A stretch of DNA of 64,000 nt, from positions 1,364,001-1,428,000 of the forward strand of contig JAQOTA010000054.1 of NCBI GenBank assembly GCA_029532415.1. The letters run 5' to 3'. The translations under genes and the position numbers were made by a program. Shown here piece by piece: positions 12,642-23,972 of the stretch; position 1 is the stretch's first letter; every line of letters begins with the position of its first letter. This stretch comes from Marasmius tenuissimus. Taxonomy: Eukaryota > Basidiomycota > Agaricomycetes > Agaricales > Marasmiaceae. The notes beneath the pieces were generated by a model. The model had not been told where the DNA came from. It was given only the letters and a program-made list of their open reading frames with translations, and did not search any database.

Positions 12642-15316
12642 TTACCATCGAATACCTCTCCTCAAGAGTGTATCAGCAGGCCTCGCAGTCACATCGCTCG
12701 CATCCTCACCTCCAACCTGTGGAAACAGTTCCTCATCGATAGCACAGACGGTCCCTTCCTCAGGCAAAGTGCCGTTTGCAAAGTACGCAGCGACGGCTCG
12801 GGACGTACAGAGGGACCGGGCAGCGAGTGAGGCATGCTAGATAGATTGAGAATGTGAGTGAGGAGCTCAGGAAGAGATGCACAAACGAAGATAATGCTTC
12901 GACTCACCCCGGGGGAATCTTGAACGAGGAGACCAGAGCCAGGGAAAGCGGCATGGTTCTTCTGCGCTCTAAAAAAACGGAATCCTGGTCAGCGGCCCGA
13001 TCAGTTCGAAAGCGAGAAAATGGTATGGATACGTACGCTATGAGAGGGGTGACCGTATCTGTGAAAGACAAATGATATTGAGCGGACGACGAAAAGCCGG
13101 AACGAAACCTAATGGAGCTCACCCGCAGTGTTTCCAATGATGAGGAGAGGGAAACTGGTGTTGGCACCAACGGGACCCTTGAATCGACTCTCCGGGTGAA
13201 TTTTCCAGCCCCTTCAAGGACGTTTTGTCATTTTTAAATCGCGGAAACGTAGAATGAGGGTCAACAGGGCGTACGTGCAACGGGTCATTGCCTGCATCGC
13301 GGTCAGTCCTGCAAATGTCGAATTGATACCGGCCATGTACTTCCTCAACTCCGAGGGGCCCATATCCAGGGGATCAGCGTCACTACATTCCACTGCGACG
13401 AAGCCCTCGTTGGACTGTACTTCGTTTTGGAGCATACCAGCACTGACGTCCGATCAGATAGTGAGTCCGATTTGAAGAGGCAGAAAAAACGCACATTCCC
13501 GCTGCGATGTAAGTTCCATTACCCTCCGAAAGTTGTTTCAGACCAGTAGCGAGCTCTTGATATCCCGCGACTGCGTTTAATGTGGAGAAAATCAATGATC
13601 GTAGGCCGCCGTAGGTGATGACCACGGTGGTGTTACTATCCAGCTCTACCTTGATGGGGTTGGTACGTATGTCTTCCAGTAGGGAATTCAGATTCGCGTT
13701 AACCTCGGTAGAAGAGGAGGCATGCAAAGGACAGGCTTCGGGTCCTGCTGCGACGCAATCGTCAACGAACCATTGCATGGCTTTGTCTGCGTCAGCCATT
13801 TGGTTCCCGAGATTGTCTGCGGATGCGGGGATTCCTTGGGCATCAGCGTGCAGGCCCAGGAGATAGTGTAGTTCGACTCACTTCTGAGGTAGCTGTCCAT
13901 GTCTAGACAGCCGTCGATGATGAGACGACCCACACGGTCCTAAATACAAAAGCCGGTCAGAACCTTCGTGGACAGTGATGATATTGACTACTCTTACCGG
14001 GAACATCGTCGCAAATATCGACCCGAGAGCTGATCCATAGCTTTGTTTGCGTCTAGTGTGAGTTCCAGGCTCATTAATGTACTTGATAAACTTACGAGAA
14101 GCCCCAGTATTGGAGTTTTTCCTGTCCCATGCTTACCGCAATGCCCAGCATATCACGCGCGACGTTGTCTGTCGAGACATGGCTCAAGAAGCCATCGACG
14201 TCGCGATCGGCGGCCAACTTTCCGAAGAGTTGGTAGCGCTCATATTGTTCCTCGATAGCCGTAGAGGTAGCATTGAGGTCCCACACTTCACCAGCAACAA
14301 ATTGAGTCGCTTCTTCTGTGGAGTTGAATACGGATATCTTAGGAGTAGTCGCGCCGATCCCTGACATCAATGAGTAACCAGAGCTAGCTTGAGTTATGTT
14401 CATACGAGAAGGACGTTACTTACCTCGAGGGTCGAAGGAGACAACGTCGAACTGGGTTCCGACAATTTTCTGCAACCCAGCGCCCCTTGCAATGACCAGT
14501 TCAACGCCGCTGCCACCCGGACCACCTGGCACTGCTGGCCAACCAGGTTTTTACGCCCGCAATTATTGGGGTAAAAGGCTTCGTGAAAGATGTGGATTTG
14601 CGACCAAATTCACGGGCGTCAAAGCCTATTTTTTTAGCGCGCAAAACAGTCAAGAAAAAGGTTACTTTTTTTCGAGCGAAAAACGTGACGTTTTTCTGGA
14701 TTTTCGCCTTTTTACGCCCGTAAAAACGCTTCCGAGATTTATCCGGGACAGTTTTACGCTCGTAAAAGTCTTCTTTTTGCCTCGTGTATTTCGTGTGTTT
14801 TTGCGCGCTCGAAAATATCTTTTTGACGCCAGTGAATTTGGCCGCAAAATGAAATGTTTCACGAAGCCTTTTACCTTGCTAATTTCGGCCGTGAAAGCAT
14901 GGTTGGGCAGCAGTGTGGGTTGAAGAATATGGGTCCACCTTGAGTTGAAGCGTTAGCAGCAGCGGGGTATTTAATGACTGCAATCGCTGTTGTCTTTCCG
15001 TCATTTGGTTGGGAATGGTTCAGAGGGACCTAAAGGTGTTACGCAGACGTCAGCGACCAAAGAAGGCTGAGTGGCATTTTGGAAAGGACCTCGAATCTGG
15101 CGCATTGAAGGGGTGCCTCATAACAGTCTACCCATGACAATGATGTACTTGGCTCAATCTGCGCTCAAGATGAGTATACAACAACGACAATGAATTCCAT
15201 TAAAACACGATCGCACTTACGGTCGTCCAATTGAAGGTAGGCAGACCTGATTGCGCCCACGAGACTGCACCAAAGGTGAGCAAGACAAGGGCAAGACTAT
15301 TGGTGTTGCGAGTCAT
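12642..15316 (-). CDS. Secreted alpha/beta hydrolase with TAP-like C-terminal domain, coding sequence interrupted by a MITE
   Basis: The ATG at 15316 opens a signal peptide (MTRNTNSLALVLLTFGAVSWAQ). The hydrolase core follows: GGPIFFNP | PGGSGVELVIARGAG (the oxyanion-hole loop), VSFDPRG, SLMSG, and the nucleophile loop GFS|YGSALGSIFATMFP across an intron near 14040-14095, then DRVGRLIIDGCLD. The TAP-like domain includes a stretch ending at SLAARSLCTSRAVAAYFANGTLP and stops at TAA 12642. This family includes tripeptidyl aminopeptidases of Streptomyces and many fungal secreted esterases or peptidases. The 386-bp element at 14530-14915 sits inside the NPGGPGGSG codons. With its 3-bp duplication it adds 389 bp (2 mod 3), so the frame is broken unless splicing removes it; I found no splice pair that restores the frame. 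Everything else appears intact, which suggests a recent insertion. Confidence 0.8.
14530..14915. mobile_element. CACTG-ended MITE (CACTA-like), 386 bp, with about 117-bp inverted arms
   Basis: The element begins CACTGCTGGCCAACC and ends GGTTGGGCAGCAGTG. The inverted repeat extends imperfectly over about 117 bp (14530-14646 against 14797-14915), including the shared tracts GGTAAAAGGCTTCGTGAAA and AGCGCGCAAAA. A 3-bp target-site duplication, TGG, flanks it (14527-14529 and 14916-14918). Removing the element plus one TGG restores a continuous host codon series (F-N-P-G-G-P-G-G-S). Internal palindromic motifs close to TTTACGCCCGTAAA occur two to three times and resemble transposase-binding subterminal repeats. 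It encodes no protein, so it would need a transposase in trans. CACTR ends plus a 3-bp duplication fit the CACTA/CMC superfamily; this is by signature only. Confidence 0.88.
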
Positions 15317-16806
15317 GAAAAGTCTGAGAACGAACAAGTTATGGACTGAGAAAAGGTAGGTAAGTCGAACCTTTTATTTCACCTTCGGCACCGGTTTGTT
15401 GTCGATACACATTGCAATGTTGGTCTAATTGCATGTCATACCCATCCGGAGGTTTCAAAGTGGCCTCCGTGTCGGATGACAGGTATACCAGCGTTTTGCA
15501 TTCAGTACAGCTCGCTTTGGATCGGTCCTCGAGGGGATCTGCTCCAATTTGTTGAGGACCACTCCAATCTGAAGAGAGGTTCAAGCCGACTGTGACCGCA
15601 CAAGGCGGTGTAGACGCCAGGGCTCAGCGCTCAGCCTATGCAAAGGCGGAGAGTACGGAACACGCAAGGAGGACTGGAGCAACAATTGACAATCGAAACT
15701 GGTGAGGTCACTGGCCAGAAAACAAGCCGAAGAAGCCCGGAAAAACCGCGGTCCAAACAAACCTGCCCTACACATGGTCCGTGCGCACTGGGAAAGTATA
15801 AATACCCGGACTCGACATTTTGAATCCTTACCACTCTGGCCTTTTGGCTTAGATCAAGTGTAGTATCTGTTCTTAATAGTTTAACCACTATTACGAGGGC
15901 ACCGCCCTCCGTATTTGGTTATCTAATTTTTGCCGCCCCTGTTCCTTCGAGCTCTGCTTGCAACTCGGGGACGAGATGACCTTGCTATTGCAGTACTGGC
16001 TTGTGTCGTCGGGGGAATCTTCCCCAGGGAATCCCTTCTCATTCTCTTTTTGCTTTTTCTTTATGCGGCGGTCAGTTTGACATGTTCGTGGAAGAAAGCA
16101 AATAGATTGTTTTTTGGGAATCTTCCGACCAATTTTTGGGCCTTCTTCGTGTATTTGGTTGCATTGTAGTGTACTTCCGCTCTGTTGTAAATAGCCACAA
16201 TGAACTCTTTTATGATTGATTTGAACCTGTCGCCAAGGATGTGATTGGTGTGTATTTCAAACCTACGAGCATCCACAGCTCAGATCTCAGATTGAATTGA
16301 ACAAGGCAAGTTGTATTCTGCCCTCATCTCTATTGTTCTTACCTGTCCTGTCTCTTTTACGACCCACTCAACGCCCCCTGCAGTGCTCACCGCTGGGTGT
16401 AATCTATATATCACAACTACATACACGCGGCACAGCACGTGTAACAGTGCGCCGGACGCCCATCTTAGCCGCCGCTCTTATCCTAGATTAAACTCTTATC
16501 CGCGATACCAGGCTCTACTCAAACTTCATACTCTATGCGCAGGTCAAGACTCTCACAACCTTGGGAACAGTCTACGCTATAGTCTTGGTCCCTGGTTCAA
16601 ATGTCGGAGTGGGTAGGCTACGCTCCCCTGCATCTGAGAGCGCTCTGGAAATTCGCCCGTTATCCGCATCCTGACATTGAATCGAGCGTGACTTGTCTAA
16701 TTATGGTTCATCATGAGAATATCGGCCGCAGAGCGCTCATAGTATACAGCACTTGAGCTTGACCTCTAACAACCACCATCCTCCGCAATCGGTCGTCTTG
16801 CGTCAA
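15317..16806. other. Intergenic divergent region (about 1.5 kb)
   Basis: This holds the promoters of the hydrolase (minus) and the orphan gene (plus). A TATAAATA sequence on the plus strand lies near 15796-15803, but no start codon sits at a fitting distance. A 79-codon hydrophobic open frame at 15930-16169 begins with TTG and is not called. Nothing else is recognised. Confidence 0.45.
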
Positions 16807-19116
16807 ATGTTCAATAATTCATCAAGGATCTCGGTCTCCGGAGGAAATAACAGCGTCGTGAATGGTAATCAAGTCAATTACTATGCACGAGATCGACGCC
16901 GCTTTCTTCCTGGAGAGGAGTGGAAGGAAGAGGTCTATCGCGAGGTCTGCCGAATAGTTTAGAGCTCTTCACTAGTTAGTACCTACTAATGGTCTCTACT
17001 ATTCAGTATGAAAGAATGCCGAGAGGCAAAATCAGGCTTATCAGTACAATTTCCGAGGCTGAGGTGGAAGGAGAAAGCTACGAAAATCCAAGACGTCTAA
17101 CGGAAGAAAGCGAAACTTCACAGGCGAAACGTGTCCTTCACTTGGCTTGCACTGTGAACGGGACCCGGGAGTCTCCTCCCTTCCTAGTTGTCAAGTACGC
17201 CGAACGCGATGCAAACCGCATGAGTTTCGAGGAGGTATCGGTTATTTTCTTCACCGAACCTTAGCACAGGCGTTCAAGATAGACGTTCTGCAATTTTCCC
17301 GGCTCAAGTGCGCCTTCTACAACACTTATATGGTAGCATTGTGCGAAACTAAAGACCAATCAGCGATCCAGTGTTTCCGCAGCTGCGCGGTTTCAATGAC
17401 TCCGAGATCCCAATGGTGATCTTCCATGATTGTGAGTGTTATATTCGCCGTTGACACTTCCGCCGGATGACCTGTTTTTTTCTTGCTTCAATGATTAGTG
17501 CTGGTCCCGGCTAGACATGCTTTGGAATACACCCAGAATTCTCCGGTAACGTTGTGCTACCTTCGTATGCAAGGAGAAGCGGTATCGTCAGTCATATTTG
17601 GGCCACTCGTCCTTCGGATGTCATTGAGTCTATCATAGGCTGTTTCGAATCTGCCGCCTACCACTACCCCAGTCATATTGGCATGTTTGACTTCAAACGT
17701 TTTTCACAGTGGACACATCTGGATCAGACCACAGACAGGGGATGTCTGCCTTGGACCTGCCGGCCCATGGCTTTCGTCTGACCATGGCTTCTTAATGTGG
17801 CGACATCTTCGGATGTCTCCTCATTATCCACACCTGGGACGTTCTCCGTTACCTCTCAGTGCATAAAATAATTCTGCACTTCTCGACTACTTAGTGCAGA
17901 ATGCGACGAGCGACTTTATCATTTCAGCGCTCTCTCAACAGTGTTCTCGGTTATATCCTGACAGAATCGACTGCTATCAACACTTTCTTCATGTGCGTTC
18001 GCGTTTCCATCGGCAGCCTGTCGCCAAATTCCCCAAGAATTCCTGGGTCTTCGCTTTTGATTGCTGTCTACATGAGTCACGCCACCTCGAGAGACCAGCA
18101 GCGACACTCATGAAAGATGGAAGGACACGGTTTGTTTCCTATTCTACATCTCTCACCGGCTCTTTGAGCTTATTGTTGGCCTTTAGGCTCACGATATTGA
18201 ATCATATTATTGAACATGCATGGCTCTTATTCGACTTCCACCAAGACAGAACGTCTTACGATTACTGCGAGGCATGGCTGTGTCAAGCCGTCCACGTCTT
18301 TCACGCCTTGGACATTCCAAGGGAAGAATGGGAGGACTTTGGTATGTACTCGACAATTGCGTTATTCCAAAGTACGATTCCTCCTGCTCATTAATTACTT
18401 CCCAGCCTTGTTCTCCGATCGTTTCGCCACCTTCTCACTTAATCCTGTCGGTTATGCTCAGTCCCACTGGAACCGTGACTCTCGATTCGATCCACCATAC
18501 TACCTCTTCGTCCTACCTCCTCCACTGCTGCCCGACACGAGTCCTGATGTATTCTCTTGGACTCAAGCACCTGTTGACAGTCTATACTATTGGTCGGTCG
18601 ACCCGGACAGGGACTCGAAGATGTCTGAAGCACACCGTATGGCACTCGGTCTGCCTTGTTTTCTCAAGGATGCTATTTCACCAAAAGTTTGGAAGGCTGA
18701 AACCTATGATCTTGTGCGACAGTGGCAAGAGGCCAAGGGGTTCGACCCTACGACTACAGATATGGCTCGGTCAATGGGGTACCCGATCATCGAAATCCTG
18801 CCTCAGGAGAACAACCGCTTCGAAACTTTTGTAGAGAATGGTGAGAGTACCGGTGAGTTTTTCATACTCTCTTGTCTCCTACTATACGAATTGACTGACG
18901 GGCGTTCTTCTGATCACCATCCCGATAGGTCCGAAGGGCGAGCGAGGGCCGGACTCGATGCAGGTGGATGAGGCTGTCGAGATCGTCCCGGGCTCACAGG
19001 ATCCCTCGTTTCCGCCACAAATTTCGGAGGGAAGCGCTTCGATGGACGTCGACATGGAGGACTGTAGCAATCGTATGGCTAGTCTGAGTGTCGGGGCGAC
19101 GTTGATGGATGAGTAG
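16807..19116 (+). CDS. Orphan protein of unknown function (agaric-type) with G/N-rich N-terminal motif
   Basis: The first ATG in frame is at 16807 (MFNNSSRISVSGGNNS...); codons upstream in the same frame lack ATG. The N-terminus holds an SGGNNSVVNGNQVNYY motif and then a WKEEVYRE helix. An intron (GAG|gtctgc ... ttcag|TATGAA) leads to YERMPRGKIRLISTISE. Later exons include a segment near 17894-18130 (IDCYQHFLHVRSRFH), one near 18200-18345 (CEAWLCQAVHVFHALDIP), and a long exon with YLFVLPPPLLPDTSP, DSLYYWSVDPD and LGLPCFLKD. The acidic tail ends at TAG 19116. I recognise the overall architecture as one common in agaric genomes, without a known function. No kinase, NACHT or transmembrane segment is visible. 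Middle exon borders are uncertain. Confidence 0.62.
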
Positions 19117-19435
19117 TAGTATATTGGATATACTTTCGTCCGAAAGAAATCAATCGACCCTCGCGTTCTAAACCACTGCTCAGACTAACGCACAAGAGCT
19201 GAAAACGACGGGTTTCTCTCCGAGGGGGATGTTCACGAACGCAGCGAGAAGACATTGAATAGGCAAGATGACTTTGTATATTAGCACACGATACCGTATA
19301 CAACGCAAAAACCCGAACGAGCGACCGCAAGTAAGTAATAGAAGAAAAATACATTAAAGAGAGATGTGTAGCTAGCGTACGATTCTAAGAGTCCAAATTC
19401 TCCCCACCAAGTTCGAATGAAACAGTATGCAGAAT
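19117..19435. other. Convergent 3' region (0.3 kb)
   Basis: This is the gap between the stops of the orphan gene and the DyP peroxidase gene. I see no gene or repeat here; it probably holds both 3' UTRs. Confidence 0.5.
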
Positions 19436-21511
19436 CTACTGGGCCAAGCGACCCTTAATAGCGGAAACGGGAGGAGAGAAGAAGTATTCTCCGCCGCGGG
19501 TGACAACGAAGTCTACTCGTCGTTCTTTAGTCTCGAGTTATAATTCGAGAGCACCGTGTCACTCACCTTTCTGGATGTTGATAGCCTTGTTATGGTCATT
19601 CCAGTCCATGCCCTTGACGACCCTGAGGGAGTCGCCGACAGTTCCCTTGTTAGTGGAGCCAACGATGGGGTCGACACCCTGTAACAACGTCGTGTCAGCA
19701 ATCGAGAGGAGCGAAGGAGAAGACTCTTCGGAAGTTCGAGCTTACAGTCTTCGTGCCAGCGGGGAAGCTATCGAGCGGAGCGTCAGCAGATGTTTGCGCC
19801 ATCGACAAACGATAACGCGTACTCAGGGTTGTTAACGAGGGATTCCTGGATGAAGATGAATCCGTTCTCGAGGTTGGATTGGTAGGCAGCTAGAGGAGTC
19901 GCAGCCTTCAGTATCCTCACGCCTATTCATGGACAGAACTCGACCACGAACCGAAAGCCATTCCACGCTCGAGAGTGGGGTCCTGGTCGGAGAAAGTCTT
20001 CTTGGCAGCTTGCTCCTTGTCGGTAACTGGAGTTTCCGAGAATAAGTTTCTCTATCTCGTAGACGGCCCAGACTCGATGACTCGTACCTTCAGGTCCGTA
20101 AGGAAGACCACCACGCATCATGTGGCTGGTAGGGTGCTCCGGCTTAATGTGTCCACGAGGGCGACTCCTCAAGATGTGGGCGGAGAAGGGGCACATAGTC
20201 TGGTTAGTCTTCATGTTGAAGCCCTTGAGCTCGGGGTGGTCGTAGTTGAAGTTGTTGCGTCTCAACGGGTCAGCACCGAGAGCCTCATCTTCGCGGAATG
20301 GCGCGAGATCAATCGGTGCACCCTATCATAGAAAGAAAGAGGAGGGTTGAATCGTTGCCTCCAACCACCAAAAGGAAAACATACACTCTTCCATCGACCG
20401 TTCATCCTAGAACCGAAGAGGTGGACGGCATCGTCACGAGATAGTCCTTTAACATCAGGAGCGGTCTCGTTCAAGTACTTATGGAACTCGGGCACGAGTT
20501 GCTCAAGTTGACGCCAGCAGAGGAAAGATCCACTCTTGGCCCATGCCGGGCGAGGAACATTGTCACCTTCCTCACCGAGAAGAATGACACCGGGCTTGGC
20601 GACGAATTGGCCCGGAGTGATAGTAGCGGCGGTGTCCCAACCTTCGATAGCGGGTTGGGTGATACCGTCGACCCAGCCGAAGTCTAGCAAAAAAAAGGTC
20701 GAACTAAGCGACATTTGAAACAAGCTGAGGCTATATTTGACTCACGTTCGTGACCCATACCCGTACCAGGTCGGGCGTGGGCGTGGAGGGTGTAAGCAAC
20801 CTGGAGCGAGCTTCCGAAGATCTTCTGGATAGACTCTAGCTCGGCCTTCATCTTGTCCATATCCTTCGAAGCGATCGAAAGGACACCCATAACACCCTGC
20901 TGGTACTCCTTGTGCCACTTCGTGGTTCCGGGGTCGCCGAGACGAATGGCGTCAGCAGCCTGTCCAGACTTGAAGTTGGGGTCCCCGAGGTTGTCGTTCA
21001 CACCAAGGAGGGTCATACCCTTCTGAGAAAAGGCAATGTTGGCAGCGACAGCCGGTTGAGTCGCTGGGTTGGCCAACTGAGCGGCGGTGGTGACGTGAGG
21101 GAAGAAGTCTCCCTTGAGCTTGGCCTTGAAGGTCTTGGGGTCCACGATGTTGAAGAAGACGAAGTCGATCATCATGAATCTCATTCCGACCCTAAAAGAG
21201 ACTGGATTAGACACCCTAAGAATTACGAGCCGAGGAGACCGCTACTCACATAGCGAGACCCTGGATGTTGTTGGTGTCGAGGCTGATGGCTCGTGATCCG
21301 ATCTTGGTGTCATGGGGATGAGGCAGAGGAAGCTGGTTGTTGAGGTCTACAGCAAGTTGTGAGAAGCGCGACAAAATCGTCGGCAAAACCGCCACTCACT
21401 GACGATGACACCATCGGGGTTGGGCTGTCTCGAGTTGAGCACAGAGGCGTGTACTGCGCCAGATGCAGACACAAGTGCAACTGCGAGCGAAACGAGGGCG
21501 GAAAGTCTCAT
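19436..21511 (-). CDS. Secreted dye-decolorizing heme peroxidase (DyP)
   Basis: The ATG at 21511 starts a signal peptide (MRLSALVSLAVALVSASGAVHA), then a short propeptide-like stretch and DLNN.QLPLPHP. DyP landmarks in order: MIDFVFFNIVDPKTFKAKL, GVLSIAS, then the signature FGWVDGITQPAI (about 20660-20695), where the Asp is the expected distal acid. Next come GVILLGEEGD, GSFLCWRQLEQLVPEFHKYL, GRWKSGAPIDLAPF with the expected distal Arg region, and CPFSAHILRSRPRG (about 20155-20200) with the proximal heme-ligand His. The end is RGGEYFFSPPVSAIKGRLAQ at TAG 19436. DyPs oxidise dyes, phenolics and lignin-related compounds with H2O2; secreted fungal forms are linked to wood and litter decay. All catalytic landmarks are present. 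A TATA-like box sits 72 bp upstream. Confidence 0.93.
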
Positions 21512-23090
21512 TCTTAAAACAGCTGTGAGACTGGAGAGATGAGAGAAGAGGAGTTCTGTTGTTTTCGGAACAGCACTGAGGGTTTTTATACCAAAGGGTG
21601 CGCGTACTTGGTGGCAGGCTGGAGCTACATTTCCTAGGATTCCGCCCGCAGAAGCATTCGGGGCTGGCAGCGTCTGTCGTAATGAGGAAGCGGACAAATG
21701 TATAGTGATAGGTTGTTGAGTTAGAGAGCGGCGCATCACCGCGCCTCTACCCCGCGAACAGGAACGACCCAGAGCGCGTCTCGGGGATGTTCGCGCAATA
21801 AGGACTCGAGAGCGTCTCTTTGTGAGGCAGTCACCTGTGTTATGTCTCATGATCAGTGGACTCGAAAATGATCGTGTGTTCACAGACTAACCAATTTTCG
21901 TCTTCTATGGAATACTCGTCCTGAGCTGAATCCCGGATCCGCCATGTACACCTATTCCCCCTATCATCGACTCCCCGACAACGAGTGACGTGCCTCAAAT
22001 TCAGTTTTCCATGCAAAGGTGCAACAAAGACGTTTCACGGGCAAGGTCGGAGGGAGGGGTACTGTGTAGAGTGTCGGCCTTCTTTTCCGGATCAAGATCT
22101 TCATCCCGCGTTGGACCGAGTCAATGGGTGATTTGCGCTATCCCAAAAGCAGATGTCAGAAGCTGTCTATGGGTGTCACCAAAGATTTTCCGTGTCAGCC
22201 GCCGCGAGCCAAAGCTTTGAAGTACGCAGACCAGCTTGCTGAAGGACCTCGACTCGTCACAAATTATGCTACCCTCTACTACCCTCTACTACCTCGATTA
22301 AGCTGACACCTATATGAGGCCTGAACGAGTATTCAACTGTAATATATTCTTCTATGGTCTCGAAACGAGAGTCGATTGTCGGGATGAGAGCGATCTGGAT
22401 GGTCGGTGACGGTGGGTCCGAGTTTGGTGTTTGAACGTAGTATTGAATCAGGAAAAATGTTTTTGTCCAGGCCGTTGTCGGATGCATCAGAAATCCGTTG
22501 AGTCTCATAGGCTGTAGAAAGGCGGCTGCATGTACCTGAGGGAAAGGCCAGAGTGAATGAATACTGACTCGGAGAATATTGGTATGGAGCCAAGGCAAAA
22601 GGACTGGTATGGGATGCGACCAAATAGACCTCCGTGGCATAGACCAGAAAAGACGGCCTCGACTGTTCTACAAATCTTGAGCGTGAGCATTTGGGCTCCT
22701 GATTACTTGAGTTCCGAGGTGCAAGGGCAAGTAGGGGAGTGATGGGAAAGAGAGCACGGAAGATTGAAATGACGAAATGGAGCCAAGCGAGTCCAGGTGG
22801 CAGTGCTGAGTCGGACCGGTGCTGACCGGCCGGGAAGCTTTGCAGCGGTGTATTTGAGATCCACAAACGCCCACAATTCAAGTGGATGAGGAAGTTCTGG
22901 TCGAGAGAGCCATAACGTCTCGACTCTCCTCATTTTATTTGGCTCAGACTCCAGCGAGAGTTGAAGTGCGCCTAAGGGTCTTCCACTACCATGCTACTCA
23001 CACACGTAGTCCACACCCTGTCTCTATCATAGCTAAGCTTACCTGGCTATACTCTAGATATATTCCATCAAACTTACTCCTTTTCACCAA
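21512..23090. other. Intergenic (about 1.6 kb), nothing recognised beyond the DyP promoter
   Basis: Upstream of DyP and of the tRNA pair. Open frames on the minus strand at 22269-22881 overlap each other in different frames and carry no protein signature. No inverted-repeat element was found by eye. Confidence 0.45.
21583..21590 (-). promoter_or_regulatory. TATA-like box of the DyP peroxidase gene
   Basis: TATAAAAA on the minus strand, 72-79 bp upstream of the ATG at 21511. Its position fits a core promoter. Assignment is by sequence and spacing only. Confidence 0.5.
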
Positions 23091-23217
23091 GGATCGATGG
23101 TGTAGTTGGTTATCACGTTCGTCTCACATGGACCGGACTGGTGCGTCTCAACCGTACCAGTCTGATCTGCATGCCCATGTGCACGAGAGGTCTCCAGTTC
23201 GAACCTGGATCGATCCA
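23091..23217 (+). tRNA. tRNA-Val(CAC) with 53-nt intron
   Basis: The acceptor stem GGATCGA pairs with TCGATCC (23210-23216), with discriminator A 23217. The D-arm is GTGTAGTTGGTTATCAC and the T-arm TCCAG-TTCGAAC-CTGGA. The anticodon stem TTCGT pairs with ACGAG (one G-T pair). The loop CT-CAC-A is followed by an intron at 23129-23181 and then C, so the anticodon is CAC (Val). The intron sits after position 37, the canonical site. The mature length is 74 nt including the discriminator. A TTTTTT terminator for RNA polymerase III follows immediately. Confidence 0.93.
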
Positions 23218-23337
23218 TTTTTTGTAGCTTTTTGGGGCACTAGACATATATCGTCGACAATCGATAAGACGAAGGAAGTAAGGTACAATCGATCGCGAGT
23301 GCAGGACTATACGGCGTGGTGGAGACTGAATGGCATC

Positions 23338-23445
23338 GGATCGATGGTGTAGTTGGTTATCACATTCGTCTCACATGGGTCGTAATGCCAAGTCTTGGTA
23401 AGAAATGTGCACGAGAGGTCTCCAGTTCGAACCTGGATCGATCCA
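23338..23445 (+). tRNA. tRNA-Val(CAC), second copy, with 34-nt intron
   Basis: The mature sequence is identical to the copy at 23091 except for one base (A instead of G at position 26, between the D stem and the anticodon stem). The intron (23376-23409) is shorter and unrelated in its middle, but keeps the same edges (TGG... and ...ATGTG). A TTTT terminator follows at 23447. The two copies lie in tandem, 120 bp apart, which suggests local duplication. Confidence 0.92.
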
Positions 23446-23972
23446 CTTTTGGCGGTCGGGAATTCTTTTCTGGGTCCCAGGTCCCTCAAAGCCAAATTTC
23501 ACCATTTTTGACATACTACTATACCAAGATCTCTCTTTCAATCTCATACTTACATGGACTATCTTGGCCTCCCCACTCTCTTCAATCGGGCTTCAGGCTG
23601 AAATCGGACCACCTTGAACTTCCCACTCGACAAGCGCTTCTCGTGTAGGCACGGGCGCTTGACCGGGAGGGTACTCACAAGACCATACAAAGCGTGTCAG
23701 ATTTGATTGAACGGTTCTCTAGGGGCAACCATGACCTGGCTCCGTCAGGAAAACCTGCAGCGACTACTTAGCATGTTTGTTGAGCTCTCAAGCAGATCTG
23801 CTACGTTTCCTAGCTCAACTGGAGGATCTTAGGCTGCTGTTTGACCGATTTCCCAGGCTTTCCCAAACCTACGCAAACTAACAGCGACAAAAAAAGGTTG
23901 ACAATTTTGTGCTCTGCCAGCAGAGCACTGTACAAGCCGCTCTGTAAACTCATATCTCTCGAATAACACAAG
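23446..23972. other. Intergenic (0.5 kb)
   Basis: It holds the Pol III terminator of the second tRNA and then the promoter and 5' UTR of the ion transporter. No further feature seen. Confidence 0.5.

Noticed and set aside
14530..14915. The MITE acting as an intron (introner-like element)
   Set aside because: On the gene strand an AAG|GTAAAA donor and CAG acceptors exist, but every pair tried leaves 1 mod 3 extra bases, so the conserved frame is not restored.
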